Shown here: piece by piece, positions 22,079 through 34,390 of the stretch
How the letters are laid out: every line of letters starts with the position of its first letter
How positions within the stretch are numbered: position 1 is the stretch's first letter
Origin: Bagarius yarrelli
Taxonomy: Eukaryota > Chordata > Actinopteri > Siluriformes > Sisoridae
Direction of reading: 5' to 3'
DNA length: 64,000 nt
NCBI GenBank assembly: GCA_005784505.1
Contig: VCAZ01000054.1
Span: forward strand, 904,501 to 968,500
Notes under the pieces: model-generated
Databases searched by the model: none
Told to the model about the DNA's origin: nothing
What the model saw: only the letters and a program-made list of their open reading frames with translations
Translations under genes and position numbers: made by a program

Positions 22079-23504
22079 CCTCTGTGCTTCACCTCACACA
22101 TTCCTAAAAGTGTGTTATGCCCAGGTTCAAGAAGTTTTCTCGGAAATAGAGTAATTATTTCTCAGGAGGCTGAAAAGGTTACAAACCACAAAAAAAATCT
22201 TTATCCATTACACAAATTTTACACAGAACTGCAGAATAAAGTCTTTCTTATCCATGCTCTTGTCCACTCTCTTTTACACAGACACAACTCCATGATAATG
22301 GTGATCAATAGCCCCACAAATGAACTGTCTTATTTCACTTCTTTTGCTCTCTATTGTATCATTCTGTAGCATTTCATCCCATTTCATGGACCGCTTCGAA
22401 TGTTTTGCAGAAAGGAACATAGTGTAGAATGAATAAGTGTGTCTCATGCTCTAACCTCACGCTGACTACTTCCTGCACACTCAGGCGTCCCAGGAGCAGT
22501 AAAACATTTTCGTTTACTGCTTTCCTTTTTTCTGTAAAACAAAAATGAAAAAGAGCAATAATCACAATTGTCCATGTTTTGCATGATTATGGGCTGTTAA
22601 TAAGAACCCGAGGATGTAATGTTACACTTTGGATTTATTTAACCATTATTTTTATGCAAAACAGTACTGGTTTACAGTCATTACCAGGAACCCAAATGAA
22701 AGTAAATGGTGCAACAATTCAAGATATTCTTCCAGGAAAGTGAAAAGAACGAGAGAATCTGATCCATCTCACTTTCCCCTTGCACAACAGAGACATATCT
22801 GATCATGACTTGACACCCTGCCTCTACGTCTGATGTATAGAGGATGCTTGACCTTGTGAGCAAATAGCGAGCGCCATCATCGGATCAAATAGCACCAGTG
22901 TAACACGAGCTTTACGAAGTTGCAAAGTCACTGCTCCCTCATTTTATCAGCAGCAGCAGCAGTCGTTGCTGTTTTGTTCTATGCTTTCATTTCATTTTGG
23001 TGTCTTTTGTAATTAAAGGAAAAAAATTGGGAGGCAGTGGAGTGATAAACAATGTCCAATTAAAAAGCATCTTTATTATAAGACATAAGCATTCAGCACT
23101 ATAATTATATCATTATCATACATTACACCCAGCACGTGTTCTGTCGTCCCTGGACAAACAACATAGCATTTAATTATCGGTAAATTAAGCTATACGTATA
23201 TTATATTGGATGTTTTTGCTTTGTGTGTGTGTCATCCCCGGGGGACTTTTTTTAATTTTCTATAAAACCGAATCACCAGATCTCAGCAGCTTGTGAACTC
23301 TTAAAACCTCACTGTTATTGGTTATTTAAAGCTATATTACCTCATTTAAAGCTGCTTTATGTACAAAATATAAACGTTTTATTAAATATTTGAAGTTTGG
23401 AATAAAAACACATCTGGGAGTAAGAGCTGATTTTCTACCCGCAACCTTTGATCTCCAATTCCACATGATATTTTGGTAGTTTGAAGCTGTATGGTTGGCT
23501 GTAC
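22079..23504. other. Intergenic, nothing recognised
   Basis: Short frames only. A small (CAG)n-like run near 22951 is too short to annotate. Confidence 0.5.
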
Positions 23505-23645
23505 AACCTCCTATTAGTCATAATATTGAAACCACCTGACTAATACTGTGTTTGTTCCTGCTGTGCCAATAAAACAGCTCTTACCCATCGAGGAACAGAC
23601 TACACAAGACCTCTGAGGGTGTCATGTGACTGTGGAAAAAATTTA
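23505..23645 (-). repeat. DNA-transposon fragment ('ACCCATCGAGGAACAGACT' type)
   Basis: GAAACCACCTGACTAATACT, CAATAAAACAGCTCTTACCC and CACAAGACCTCTGAGGGTGT occur in the order of a repeat I recognise from other fish genomes. It directly abuts a Tc1-like fragment. The family name is uncertain. Confidence 0.5.
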
Positions 23646-23669
23646 TTCTTTCACAATAGTATCAGTGAG

Positions 23670-23925
23670 GTCAGACAAAAATGTTGAGTTGAGGACGTTT
23701 GGGATGCAGTCAGTGTTCCAGTTCATCCTAAAGGTGTTTTAGTAGGGTTGAGTCAGAATCAGGACTCGAGAGATACAGGACATGTGAGATCTTTCAATCC
23801 AATCAAAACACAACATGTCTTCCTGGTGTTCAGGCACCTGGAACAGGGTTTGGGTGACATTCTTGACAACTTTCTGCTTCCGTCTTTCTGGCAACAGTTT
23901 AGGGAAGGACTGGTAGTGTGATATG
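23670..23925 (-). mobile_element. Tc1-like transposase fragment
   Basis: GTTCCAGTTCATCCTAAAGG, AGGGTTGAGTCAGAATC, ACAACATGTCTTCCTGGTG and CTGGCAACAGTTTAGGGAAG align with the fragments at 14.7 and 27.1 kb (the region around the L-N-P-T-E-H motif, minus strand). Frame-shifted and dead. Confidence 0.7.
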
Positions 23926-25352
23926 AGTTAGAGTTTTTTTAGTTTGTTCACTAAATGAAGTTTTGCTAATTTTAATCTACTGCATTAGTAGAAATTAACT
24001 GAACAAATAAAATCTTTATTTATCCAACAAGTAGAGTCCTCTTAAGTCCTATTTGCATGGGATTGGGGCCTATTTAGGGATATCGAGGGGCCTCTGGTCA
24101 TTTGTAATATTTCAGAGGTTGTCTGTGATCTTCATCCTGTGGAAATCGTTCAAGTCTCTAATTTGTAAAGTAAAAATTCCCCTGCAAATGACCTACCATA
24201 TTTTGCAAACACCAAGCTCCTGTGATAATACTGTATTAGTTCTATGCGAATTGGCATCTCTGTGAAGGTTTTTGTTTTCTATGCACAAAGAAAGGAGGCT
24301 GTGTTGGAGTGTGTTGGGTGCTGCATATTACTATGCACCATACAACCATACAATTTGCATAATGAGAACGCTGAACGCCACCAGAAGAGTAAAAAACAAA
24401 AAGAATGATTGGATGGAGATGGTTGACATGTACAGCAGCTGGTTTCGTGGAACATTCTTTTGTTTATAATACACATCTATATCTATAATGACAAGACATT
24501 TTCAAGCAATAGCCTATCCAATGCTTTAACTTCATATCCAAGAGATAAGTCAAAAAAAAAAAAAAAACAGGCTTAACTTATCCCGTGCGAATGTTTCACA
24601 TAAAATTCAGGTGTGGGAGGTAATTTCTAAATCACACAAGGTCCCCAGATAATAGTAATCGTGTGAATAGTGTAGTTACACTGCACATTTTATCCTATAA
24701 TTAAAAAATTATACAGGAATTTACACCCAGCAGCTAAAACTAAGACTGGTATTGACATATCAGTCTCAATCCTGGACCAGTTAATATGATCATTGTGTCT
24801 ATCTTTGTAATTATGAGACATCAGTTACTGAGTCAGAGAGGTGTCCGTGCCCCACAGCTCCTGTCTCACTGACACTAGATCTAATCTTGTTATTGATTTT
24901 GGACGTTACAAAGAGATGGAGAGGGAGAGTGACAGTTCAGCCTGAGCAACTTCATTATAATGAAACGCTGTGCAACGTAATGATTAAGTAAATCACAAGC
25001 TGAAGGCAAATTACCAGCATTCACAAACCAAACATGAGTTTAGAGACGATGTGTTCAGTCGCTTGGAACTGAGCTTCAAATTGGCATGTGTGTGTGGTTT
25101 GATGGACATGGTGGTGGTTTTGTTTATCCAAAACGGCAGCGTAGGCAATGAGGAGGCAGATTACATCACTAAACAGGCACAAAAACAGCACCTTTACTAG
25201 CCTCACAATGTAGTGTTGGGATCATACCAAATATTGAGCTCATTTGGGAAAGAATTACTAATTCAGAAGCAGCAGCTTGACTGATTATGAGAAGGTTCTG
25301 TGTTTAATAATAAGACTTTCAACCTCCTGAATTCAACTCGATTGTATTTAGC
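23926..25352. other. Intergenic, nothing recognised
   Basis: Contains a 15-base poly-A at about 24552. Paired sense and antisense frames at 24272-24476 have no family features. Confidence 0.5.
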
Positions 25353-25355
25353 TTT

Positions 25356-25397
25356 AAGGTACACTATATGGATCTAAATATTTGGACACCTGGCTAT
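25356..25397. mobile_element. Tc1-like terminal fragment
   Basis: TTAAGGTACACTATATGGAT and CTAAATATTTGGACACC look like the terminal inverted repeat of the same Tc1-like family whose core fragments occur nearby. A SINE follows at once. Confidence 0.6.
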
Positions 25398-25563
25398 CAT
25401 TTACATTTCTGGCAATTGGCAGATACCCTTCTTTAGACCAACTTGCATTTATTTAATTTTTTTTTTATCCAACTGAGCATTTGAGGTTTTAAGGCCTTTC
25501 TCAGGAGCCCAGCAGTGGCAGCTTGGTGGCACTGGGAAATGAACACCTTAACAGCTGAGCTTC
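25398..25563 (-). repeat. tRNA-derived SINE, minus copy
   Basis: CATTTACATTTCTGGCAATT, CAGTGGCAGCTTGGTGGCAC and AATGAACACCTTAACAGC. The head is shortened. Confidence 0.75.
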
Positions 25564-25619
25564 TACATCAAGAGAAACCTTTGAGGTCTTGAGGTCATTG
25601 GTCCCTATGACATTCGTAA

Positions 25620-26560
25620 GTCTGACCAGGACTGTAGTAAGAAGATATAGGGCCCCCTAAAAAAATACTGATGTAGGCCCCCACCATCCTCTGTCTATAT
25701 AATATATTGTACAATATATGAACATAGAGGCCCATGTGTAACCTAAAAGGGGTTTCTTACAAAATAACAAAATGATAAAATAATAAAACCAATTTTATAG
25801 CGACCAGCATTTATTAGTTTAATATAATACTTATATCAATAATGTAACATTTAGAAATGGACAGGAAGGCAGTCAAAAGTTTTAAAATATTATCTTATTC
25901 AAAAAAAATAAAACCACTAAAATTATTATTTGGTACTGCATAATATATTTTAGAGCAAATTAATTTGTATATGTATTAGCATTTTATTCAATATAATGCC
26001 CCTGTCCTGCTTCATGACTCGTGTCCAGTTTTTTTTCTTTCTCTTTTTTTTTTGTCCACGTTATTATTGCGTATATGACTGTGCACGCCGGTAATGGAAA
26101 AAATGTCCGTACTCGCCCAGCAGCTGTAAATGGTACTTTTCCCACAGGCGGTGAAATGACAATAGGCTACACTAACCTGTTGTAGAGAATATCTTGATCG
26201 ACTGGAATAGAGCAGCTCTTCTGGCCTCCCTCACCTTCTTTTCATGGACTTTCTGGTCAGTCTGTCTTCGACTCTTCCACCACTTTTACCATCTTCCATT
26301 ACTTCTCCCATCTTCTTTAATTTCAGCTGCTGCTTGAACACTGATTTGCCGTGTTCACGAGCTGGGACAGGTCTTCCCTTTTTTTTTTTAAGCTCCCTCA
26401 AATGTTTGTCACTGGATTTGATTAAATAATCCAAAACCATTTCAGGGAGGGGTGAACTTCTTTCATCAAATTGCATGTTTCTGTGGTTTTTATTAAAATG
26501 TCTGGCATACAAGTAATACATTTTAGAATTTTAAGAATTACCCCCAGAACAGGAGTGGAT
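25620..26560 (-). mobile_element. Possible degraded DNA transposon, minus
   Basis: The minus strand has a 96-codon frame at 26231-26521 that is Lys/Arg rich (FDERSSPLPEMVLDYLIKSS, HLRELKKKKGRP, RLTRKSMKRR). The surrounding GGGCCCCCTAAAAAAATACT and AGGCCCCCACC phrases at 25650-25690 resemble hAT-type relics. I cannot name the protein. It may be the basic N-terminus of a transposase-like protein or chance. Confidence 0.3.
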
Positions 26561-26784
26561 ATAGTATAACTGGTGGATTTTGTGGGGACCCCTGGGCAGT
26601 GGCAGTTGTCACCACCTTTCGCTCTACTATAAATAGCAAATAATGGCAAATAAATTGTACGTTATTAAAACAAAATTGTGTCCCTTTATAAATTATCTGA
26701 ACTATTCTGTATGCCAGAGGTCGAGCCCAAAAAACATTCAACCCAAGGGTGCCGTGGTTCATTACAACAATAATCTAAATGAGA

Positions 26785-26842
26785 GCATCTATGATCTCCT
26801 GATCAGCAATCCAACACTTTAACCACGGAGCTACCATTTTCC
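26785..26842 (-). repeat. SINE head fragment, minus
   Basis: CTGATCAGCAATCCAACACT then TTAACCACGGAGCTACCA is the complement of the SINE A-box region. Confidence 0.65.
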
Positions 26843-26854
26843 CTAAAAGTGGTG

Positions 26855-27075
26855 CTGTGTAACTCACAATAGTATCAGTGGGATCTGTAATATTGTCTAA
26901 AGTGGCTCAAATTCAAGACACTCAAATTCTAGTCCGACTAGAACACACCATGTCTTTATGAAGCTTAAGTTCTTTGTACACTTTGGCATTGTCATGGTAG
27001 AAACGTGTTTGGACCTGTTAGTTCTAGTGAAAAAAAATCTTAATGCTACAACATACATAGATATCATACACAGCT
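26855..27075 (-). mobile_element. Tc1-like fragment, first of a tandem pair
   Basis: ACACACCATGTCTTTATGAA, TTGGCATTGTCATGGTAG and TTAGTTCTAGTGAAAA are the minus-strand transposase core. The same words recur about 190 bases downstream. Confidence 0.7.
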
Positions 27076-27084
27076 TTGTACTTT

Positions 27085-27330
27085 AAGGTGCGTCTTACTA
27101 AAGTTCTTCCACTTAAACCAGAACTCACCATGTCTTTATATCTTTGTGCACAGGGACATTGTCATGCTGGAACAGTGTTTGGGTCTCTTAGTTCCAGTGA
27201 AGGGTTATGGAATGCTACAACCTACAAAGACAGTTCCAGACAAACGCTGTGTGCTTTAGACTTAGTGAAAACGATTTGATGCAGGCACATATATGTGGGT
27301 GTGCTGGAAAGAAGTCCACAAACTGACCTT
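27085..27330 (-). mobile_element. Tc1-like fragment, second of a tandem pair
   Basis: GTTCTTCCACTTAAACCAG, ACATTGTCATGCTGGAACAG, TCTTAGTTCCAGTGAAGGG and GTGTGCTTTAGACTTAG. It ends at GTCCACAAACTGACC, near the family's terminal repeat. Confidence 0.75.
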
Positions 27331-27544
27331 TACGGTACATTTAGCAAGCAGCAGATTTGTTGGTAATTGTTTAGCTGAAGAATTGCTGAGATCTGGGAAA
27401 ATTAAAGTTCTATTGAATGTAAGAAAGAAGTCTCTAATGCTTTGATAGTAAGAAAAAGAAGAGGTCAGTAAAGGAATTTATCTATGAATAACATGAGAAT
27501 TTGTTGGAATTTTTTGGATTTTTTAATGGAATAGGAACTTTTAT

Positions 27545-27868
27545 CCATCCATCCTTTCATCCATCCATTCATTTATCCATCCATGCATCCATCCATCCAT
27601 TTATCCATCTATCCATTTTCTATACCTGCCCATTCCCTAATTTGGGGTCTGTTGAAGTCTATCCCAGCCGTCTCTTAAAGGGTGAAAGGGCAGGAGGGGG
27701 ACACCCTGGACAGGTCGTCAGTCCATCACAGGGCCACACACACTCACACTCACTCCTATGGGCAATTTAGAATCACCAATCAATTTAACATATATGTTTT
27801 TGGACTGTGGGAGGAAACCGAAGAACCCGAATTAAACACACACAAACACAGGGCGAACATGCAAACGA
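27545..27868 (-). repeat. 'GCATGTTCTCCCCGTG' fish repeat, minus, with ATCC-rich tail
   Basis: ATCC-type array at 27545-27615, then AGTCTATCCCAGCCGTCTC, GGGGGACACCCTGGACAGG, CAGTCCATCACAGGGCC, GTTTTTGGACTGTGGGAGG and GGGCGAACATGCAAACG. This is the reverse complement of the element at 42030-42394. The open frames here are repeat-derived. Confidence 0.85.
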
Positions 27869-28154
27869 AAAAGGAACTTTAGATAGAGAAATTAAAAATA
27901 TTGATGTTTATTATTTGTGTCTATATTCTGGAGAAGGCTAATCATTGTAAATAATATGGTTTCCTAAAAATTAATAAGTGACGTATACTTCAGTATCAAC
28001 TGTATAGTAACTTTAAAAAGTAGCCCAAAAAGTAAACTATAAGCGTACTTCAATTTAAATATAGTCTAACAGTACAATTGAATAAACTTCTCTTTATGGG
28101 CAATTCTGGGGCCATCCAATGATATTTGTGAAAATTATCCCACGCAAAAAGTAG

Positions 28155-28347
28155 GGAAGTGGTGGCTCATGGGTAAGGTGCTGGACTACCGACCTGAAGA
28201 CTGTGGGTTCTATTCCCAGCTCCACCAAGCCACCACTGTTGGCCACCTGAGCAAGGCCTTTAACCCCCAATTGCTCAGTTGTAAAAATGAGATAAAAATG
28301 GAGGACGGTCTGGGTAAGGGTGTCTGCCGAACGCTCTAAATGTAATG
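28155..28347 (+). repeat. tRNA-derived SINE, plus copy
   Basis: GAAGTGGTGGCTCATGGGTA, TGTGGGTTCTATTCCCAGC, GAGCAAGGCCTTTAACCCC, then GGGTAAGGGTGTCTGCCGAA. Confidence 0.9.
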
Positions 28348-29254
28348 CAAGTCTACTTTACATTCCTTCTTATAGAGCATTTTTATTGTAGTTTATCAAC
28401 CACGTGTTAATAGGTCTCAGTTAAGATTCATTATTTCCTGCTTCACACACATCTTACTTTATCACTAGTTTATATTTTTTATTTTCAGCATAACGCAATG
28501 CTTGTAATTCTTCTCATGTCTTACAGACAGCATTTCTGTCTCCGAAGCAAAGCGAACACATTGTCTAATCCTTGTGCTACATGCTCATTCTGGTAAACTA
28601 CGTGATAGATTCCTCACTATTTGGTGGAGGTTATTTTTACCCATAAGTCCTGGCATCGCTGCCTGTATGGGGCGGAGCTGATACTTGGCAGCTTTTTACT
28701 CTGAAATAAGGCTCTGATTTGCTTTTCTCTGACACATTAGAGGAGAAAGCTGTTATATTTTACAGAAGTCATCACAGTGATAGGATAACTGAGAATTCTG
28801 GCGAGCAAAACGCGCAAGAACGTATGGACTTATTAAACAAAAGCGGCGAAAGATCGTTGTTGTGTCTGTCATAATGTGCAGTTTTTATATAACCTCGGGT
28901 TTGATGGTAATCCTTCGAGTTTGACAAATGGCACCGACATTCGTGTTTGCAGCCATTTTACATTTTTCCTTTGTCTAATATAGGCAGGTGTTAACATCTT
29001 TTTAATTTAATTTTATCTTAGTCATTCCAAATAACACACATCTGAGTGCAATTTAATACACATGCGCTGCTCAACTGCCAATTTTTACACTTGCACTCAA
29101 GCACACCAGCAGTTTAAAAAAATAATAAAAAGGATTTTCTTCCATGCTTTCTTTTTTAGCTTAAGAATTAGCTTATTTGATGCTAATATAGTAATCACAT
29201 GTCATAGCTATTGATTGTTTATTTCAGGCTACTCAATATACTTTTTTCAGTAAC
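28348..29254. other. Unique-looking intergenic sequence
   Basis: No repeat or coding signature was recognised. The segment 28540-28760 looks less AT-biased than its surroundings, but nothing more can be said. Confidence 0.45.
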
Positions 29255-29620
29255 TGTAACAAATCCACTGAGTCACATGCAGTTTTATTCACGTAAAAAC
29301 TTGACTTAACTAGGCATAAACTCTTTTTTGAGCTACACATAAACATTGACACTAACCACAACGGTACACTAACAACAATGCACAAACACACAAGGCGACA
29401 AAGGGGCTGTATATATACAAGACTAACAAGGAACACATCAAAGACACCTGAACACAATAACGAACACATTACCAGACACACCAATAAAGACATGACCCAA
29501 GGACAGGGAAATCATGTGACAGGAAACTAAAGAGCGAGAACAGAACAAACGTGAACTAAAAACAAGATAAAAATGAACATCAACATAAAAGATTAAACAA
29601 TACATAAAGATAAAACATGA
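29255..29620 (-). mobile_element. Solo LTR-like segment, minus
   Basis: Read on the minus strand it has ATCATGTTTTATC and TTTATGTTGATG near its start, GTCACATGATTTCCCTG in the middle, GAATAAAACTGCATG (poly-A signal) and CAGTGGATTTGTTACA at its end. The same order occurs at 50.9-51.45 kb on the plus strand. No internal retroviral or gypsy domain is adjacent. Confidence 0.5.
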
Positions 29621-29637
29621 TAAACATAAATCATAAT

Positions 29638-29916
29638 GTTTGTATGTTCTCCCCGTGTTTGCGCGTGTTGACTCTGGGTTCTCCGGTTTTCTCCCACAGT
29701 CCAAAAACATGTATGGTAGATTGATTGGTGATTCTAAATTGCCCATAGGAGTGAGTGTGAGTGTTTGTAGCCCTGTGATCGACTGGTGACCTGTCCAATG
29801 TGTCCCCCTCCTGCCTATTCACCCCTTTAGAGACGGCTGGGATAGACTCCAGCAGATCCCCCTGACCCCGAATTAGGAAATAAGCGGGTATAGAAGATAA
29901 ATGAATAAATGATAAA
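29638..29916 (+). repeat. 'GCATGTTCTCCCCGTG' fish repeat, plus, 5' truncated
   Basis: TTTGTATGTTCTCCCCGTG, CTCCCACAGTCCAAAAAC, CTGTGATCGACTGGTGACC, GGGATAGACTCCAGCAGATC, and a tail of GATAAATGAATAAATG. It lacks the tRNA-like head seen at 42030. Confidence 0.85.
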
Positions 29917-30164
29917 CACTCATTGTCATATTTTGGTTAATTATAATAAAATAGAGCTTAAAATATGACCAAACTGTTTAAATTCTTTTGAAAAATTGTG
30001 AAAAATATTAAGTGTAACTTCGGCGCTACACTTATGGTTCACTTTCAGGTCTTTAGCTCATAACACAGTTTATAGATGCGGTGGCATGATCACACTAAAG
30101 AAACGTTAAAACAAACCGTTTAGACAACCAATTCACATGCTGGAATCTCTAACATATAAACATT

Positions 30165-30353
30165 AGTGGTAGTGAAGTGATTAAGGTGTTGGACTGCTAA
30201 TTGGAAGATCAGGGTTTGATTCCCAGCACCACTAGTTTGCCACTGTTGGACCATTAAACAAGGCCCTTAACCCCCAGTTGCTCAGATGTATATAAAGAGA
30301 TAAATGTAAGTCGCTCTGGAAAAGGGCATCTGCCAAATGCTGTAAATGTAAAC
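30165..30353 (+). repeat. tRNA-derived SINE, plus copy, well preserved
   Basis: GATTAAGGTGTTGGACTGC, CAGGGTTTGATTCCCAGCAC (B box), AGGCCCTTAACCCCCAGTTG, GTAAGTCGCTCTGGA, GCCAAATGCTGTAAATGTAA. Confidence 0.93.
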
Positions 30354-31126
30354 ATATAAATATTAAACCATAAATTATTAAGAATCACTTTCCTCTGTGT
30401 GAACAGCTAAATGGTTCCTTTGACTTTTCAGAGATGATCTGCTTTTCCCTGTGGATGACCTCTGACCTACTTTCTTCTGGATCTGAATTCTGCAGTTTGA
30501 AAACAGCGAATTTTAAGACTCCGAATTTCTTTATCTTGAAAACTTTTAACCTGCATTTTTATATACTGGATTTTCGCTGTCTGACAATTCAAAACAAAAA
30601 TTTCAAAGGTTAAATATTCCAAACTATTTTAAGTGCCACATAATATTTATTAAATTACATTATTAAATTTTCTTAATTTAGATTAAGCTTCGTCTATGTT
30701 TTTATTTTTGATCAAATAGTACTAGCAAAAGGAATTGTTAATGCGCATCAACATTTTATCAATGATTCTGCGAATATCGGGGGTTTAGTTGCTTTTTCTC
30801 CAAAATCAAAAGGTTTATTATAGATATATGTTTATTATTATTAGATTCATTCATGTATTTTTTTATTATTAACGTTTTCCTAATAAGCCTGTTGACACCT
30901 CTAGCAATGTTTTGATACCCCTGCGGATGTGCACATGTACAGTAAACTCTAATGGTGGATGTGATCTTTCTAAGTGCTAAACAGAGACATAAAGCTGAAG
31001 TGGGAGCTGGTTTAATTACGCTGCTTCTCGCACTTCTAACAGAACTCCTATTGCTCGCTTGAGCACCTAGGATGAGGTTGCCAGGATACAAAGAGTCCTT
31101 TTTTTCTGTCATCACACACAACTATG

Positions 31127-31165
<39 letters not shown>

Positions 31166-31689
31166 ATTTAATTTTTTTTTTTTACTGCATTTAGCCAAAC
31201 TGACTTCTCCTCCTTCTCTTGTTTTTGCTTCTGTCCCCACAAACAGATTGAAAAAATCTGCAGACATTTTAATCTAATCTTAAAAAGGCCATTTCCATTT
31301 TTGTGTAATCACGCCTCAAGCCTCGGCACTTGAAATTCAGCCTGTGTCTTTTTTTTTCTTCCCCCCCTGAGTGATTTATAGTGTTTGGTAGGCCGGTGAG
31401 AGATCACCGCCTAGCAGAACGGCTTCTCTGATTTAACACGTCCGACTTTCTCTCTCGCATCGCCTGGTGTTCTGCACTCTCTCATCCTTCCCTCTGTTAT
31501 ATTACAGTTCATTGGTGGATTTTCATTTCTTTTCGGGTTGCAGTGGGACAACCTTCGGGCTTGGTGTCACGCCACATAGACTAGGAGGATGGACAGTTCT
31601 TTTCAGGTTCAAGTTTTGCATAGAGGAAATATTATTTGATCAGGTTACATTTGCACCGTTTAGAGAGGTCTAAACCTCAGTCAGGTCTG
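30354..31689. other. Intergenic with an (AC)n array
   Basis: (AC)n at about 31131-31160 followed by a poly-T. The minus-strand frame at 30759-31121 has no recognisable family features. C and T runs at about 31350-31370. Confidence 0.5.
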
Positions 31690-31987
31690 ATTATAAACTA
31701 GCACTAATTACACTTTATCCCTGCAATAATTATCGTAGTTTATTCAATTAAAGTGATACAAAACAATTAAACCTGACTCGACAAACTCCAGACAGCCGTA
31801 CACGGGACAATATTTCACAAGAACACAAGGACTATTTACACACTAAACTAAACAATAAACAATCATCTAATGCCAACAAAAGACAACATAAACATTTAGC
31901 ACATGGACTACATCCTTGACTTATACAATCTCGCTGTTGCCCTCCGCTGGCAGGGCAACACCTGCCAAGCCTAAACGAGTCGTGACA
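31690..31987 (-). mobile_element. LTR-like segment, minus (low confidence)
   Basis: On the minus strand it begins TGTCACGACTCGTTTAGGC, contains GGTGTTGCCCTGCCAGCG, and carries GAATAAAC (poly-A signal) some 50 bases before its apparent end. TGTCACGAC starts are common for fish LTRs. No second copy was found in this window. Confidence 0.35.
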
Positions 31988-32218
31988 ATTATGTTGATTT
32001 TGATGCATAGTCGTTATTTTTATTACCATTGACCAAAATGCCAAATAATTACTAAGATGAATATACTTTTTTCTTTTATCCCTAATAATTTTGTCTGACT
32101 TTAATCTCAGCTAAATTGGACAAATTTTCAAGAAAGTATTAAATGGCATATGCAGTTCTGGATGGTTCTGCTGATTAACTTTCCTTTAACATTTAACGTT
32201 AGCATTAATTGCGAGGGA

Positions 32219-32407
32219 AGAGGTAGAGCAGTGGTTAAGGTCTTACACTGCTAATTAAAAAAAGCAGGGTTCGATTCCCAGCACCGCTAACCTGCAAATG
32301 TTGGGCCCCTGAGCAAGGCCCTTAACCCCCAATTGCTCAGTTGTATAGAAGAGATAAATGTAAGTCTCTGTGGATAAGGACGTCTGCCAAATGCTGTCAA
32401 TGTCAAT
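32219..32407 (+). repeat. tRNA-derived SINE, plus copy, well preserved
   Basis: GAGCAGTGGTTAAGGTCTTA, CAGGGTTCGATTCCCAGCAC (perfect B-box core GGTTCGATTCC), GGGCCCCTGAGCAAGGCCC, GCCAAATGCTGTCAATGTC. Confidence 0.93.
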
Positions 32408-32718
32408 TATCCCCCACAATAGCTAGTCTATGATTTGATGATCAGCTATTTTGCTGTATCAGAGGATCTGCTACAGAAGACAAGCCGGGGTCACTAAATT
32501 CCAGCCAAGCGAGTAACATCAAGTGCTTTCAATTTATACCTTTTTTTTAATACCAGATCTTTATACCAGATCTGCTCATCTGACACTTCTCACCTTCGCC
32601 ACATTTCACAGTTTATCTACAACCAGATCACAGCGTCCTCCTGTGACGGGAACTCACAAATTCTGCCTCTGTCTGTCATTAATTTACATGATGTAAATGC
32701 CCCCCCCCACCCCAGACA

Positions 32719-32895
32719 CACACACACACACACACACACATTCCCGACATAATAATTGATGCAGCAATTAAATTCAGTTTCAGCACTGCACAGCTGCTAA
32801 TGTTCGGCCCCTAAGCAAGGCCCTTAACTGCTTTCTGTTCCAGGAGTGCTGTATCACAAAGAGAGAAAGTGAGAAAGAGAAAGTGAGAGAGAGAC

Positions 32896-32937
<42 letters not shown>

Positions 32938-33042
32938 AAATCTAAATATAGGGACCAAGCAAATGTGTTCCCAAAATAATAGAAATATCTGATAGCTCGG
33001 ATCTGATTCGGACATTTGGTCCTCATCATGATACTAAAATAG

Positions 33043-33093
<51 letters not shown>
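32719..33093. repeat. Microsatellite cluster: (AC)n, SINE scrap, (GA)n, (AC)n
   Basis: (AC)n at 32719-32741. A SINE middle fragment lies at about 32780-32830 (GGCCCCTAAGCAAGGCCC). A GA-rich run spans about 32862-32934 and (AC)n spans 33046-33091. The long minus-strand frame through here is low-complexity. Confidence 0.85.
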
Positions 33094-33499
33094 GAAGACT
33101 CTCCTTATGTTTAACTTTCTTCCTTTTTCTGTTACCTGTTTATTGTATTAGGTCTCTTGTGGCCCTATTAACAATCTTAAAAAACGGCTTAGAAATAGAC
33201 ATGATCATGTTCTAAACTAATTCACACCGCTTTAAGCTTTTTGCCTGTAAACCTGCCCCTGGTTTTCTTTCTGTTAATCTCAATTTTGCCATCTGAGGTC
33301 CAGGTGGCAGAGGCTTCCGTAACGACTGCTTTGTCGAATCCCGTCTGTTTACAATGTTTGTGTTTCACTAATGCGTCACTCATCTTCCTCCACATGTCCA
33401 TATGCGCAATATCCAACACCTGTCACAAATCAGCACCGGAGTCTCGTCTGAGGTTGGAGACAAGTGTTGGGCAGATGTGTGGTAAAAGGACTGGAAAGA

Positions 33500-33735
33500 A
33501 ATATATATATATATATATATAGAGAGAGAGGGAGAGAGAGAGAGAGATGGAGCGAGAGAGAGAGAAAGAGAAAGGCAGAGAGAGAAAGAAAGAGACAGAG
33601 GGGCAGAGAGACACACCGAGAAACAGAGAGACACAGAAAGAGAGAGAACGAGACAGACAGTGAGAAAGAGAGAGAGACACTGAGAGAGAAATGGAGAGAG
33701 AGAGACACACACAAAAAGAATGAGAGAGAGAGAGA
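33500..33735. repeat. (AT)n followed by a GA-rich purine tract
   Basis: ATATAT run at 33502-33521, then about 200 bases of GAGA, GACAG and GAGAAAC variants, almost all purine on the plus strand. Several overlapping long frames on both strands (Ser/Leu-rich minus, Glu/Arg-rich plus) are by-products of the repeat. Confidence 0.9.
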
Positions 33736-34390
33736 CTTAATACAAAATAAAGGAACACCAGAACACTAAAATTATTGTTCTTTAATATTCTGTTTTATTT
33801 TTTATGAACCAACTAAAACACACACACACACACACACTTACAGTGACTCACACAACCACACTCTAGCATAGACCTTGCCCATCTAATTCTAATACTACAC
33901 TAATTTGATTATGCCAATGTCCTTAATCCTGTTATCACCTAGCGAGTCACAGCGCGGGCTAAACACTCACACACTCACACACACTTAATCACTTCAAACA
34001 CACTGTTCATCGCCGGGCTTAACACACTTGATTTGTCTTATTGAGGCTTTACACTACAGGCGAGAACAGTTACTCAGCGAGGATATCATCATTTATTATT
34101 TTTAAAGGTGATAAAGTGGCATCTGTCATTTAAATCAATGGGCTTGTCATATGGTACGGTTTCTATAGCAACAGCCAATACTAACAGCTTAGCCTTTAAA
34201 AGTCTAACGTTCATGGCAAACCTATTTAATTGTCTAGAAATTGTTAACATTGCGTTTTTTTTTTTAATTGTAAAACGTTTATAGAAGAAGTGCGTTTAAT
34301 ATCACTTTAAAGAGATAAACTTCTGTGTTAAAAAAAGGAACCGTGTTTATTTATTTATTTTTAACTGTTTTAATGGTTATAAGTAGTTCA
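33736..34390. other. Intergenic, short (AC)n
   Basis: (AC)n at 33816-33838 and small CACA runs near 33970. Nothing else was recognised. Confidence 0.5.

Noticed and set aside
33380..33769. Five overlapping long frames on both strands, some with apparent hydrophobic stretches
   Set aside because: They come from the (AT)n-(GA)n repeat. The composition is low-complexity and the frames are mutually exclusive.
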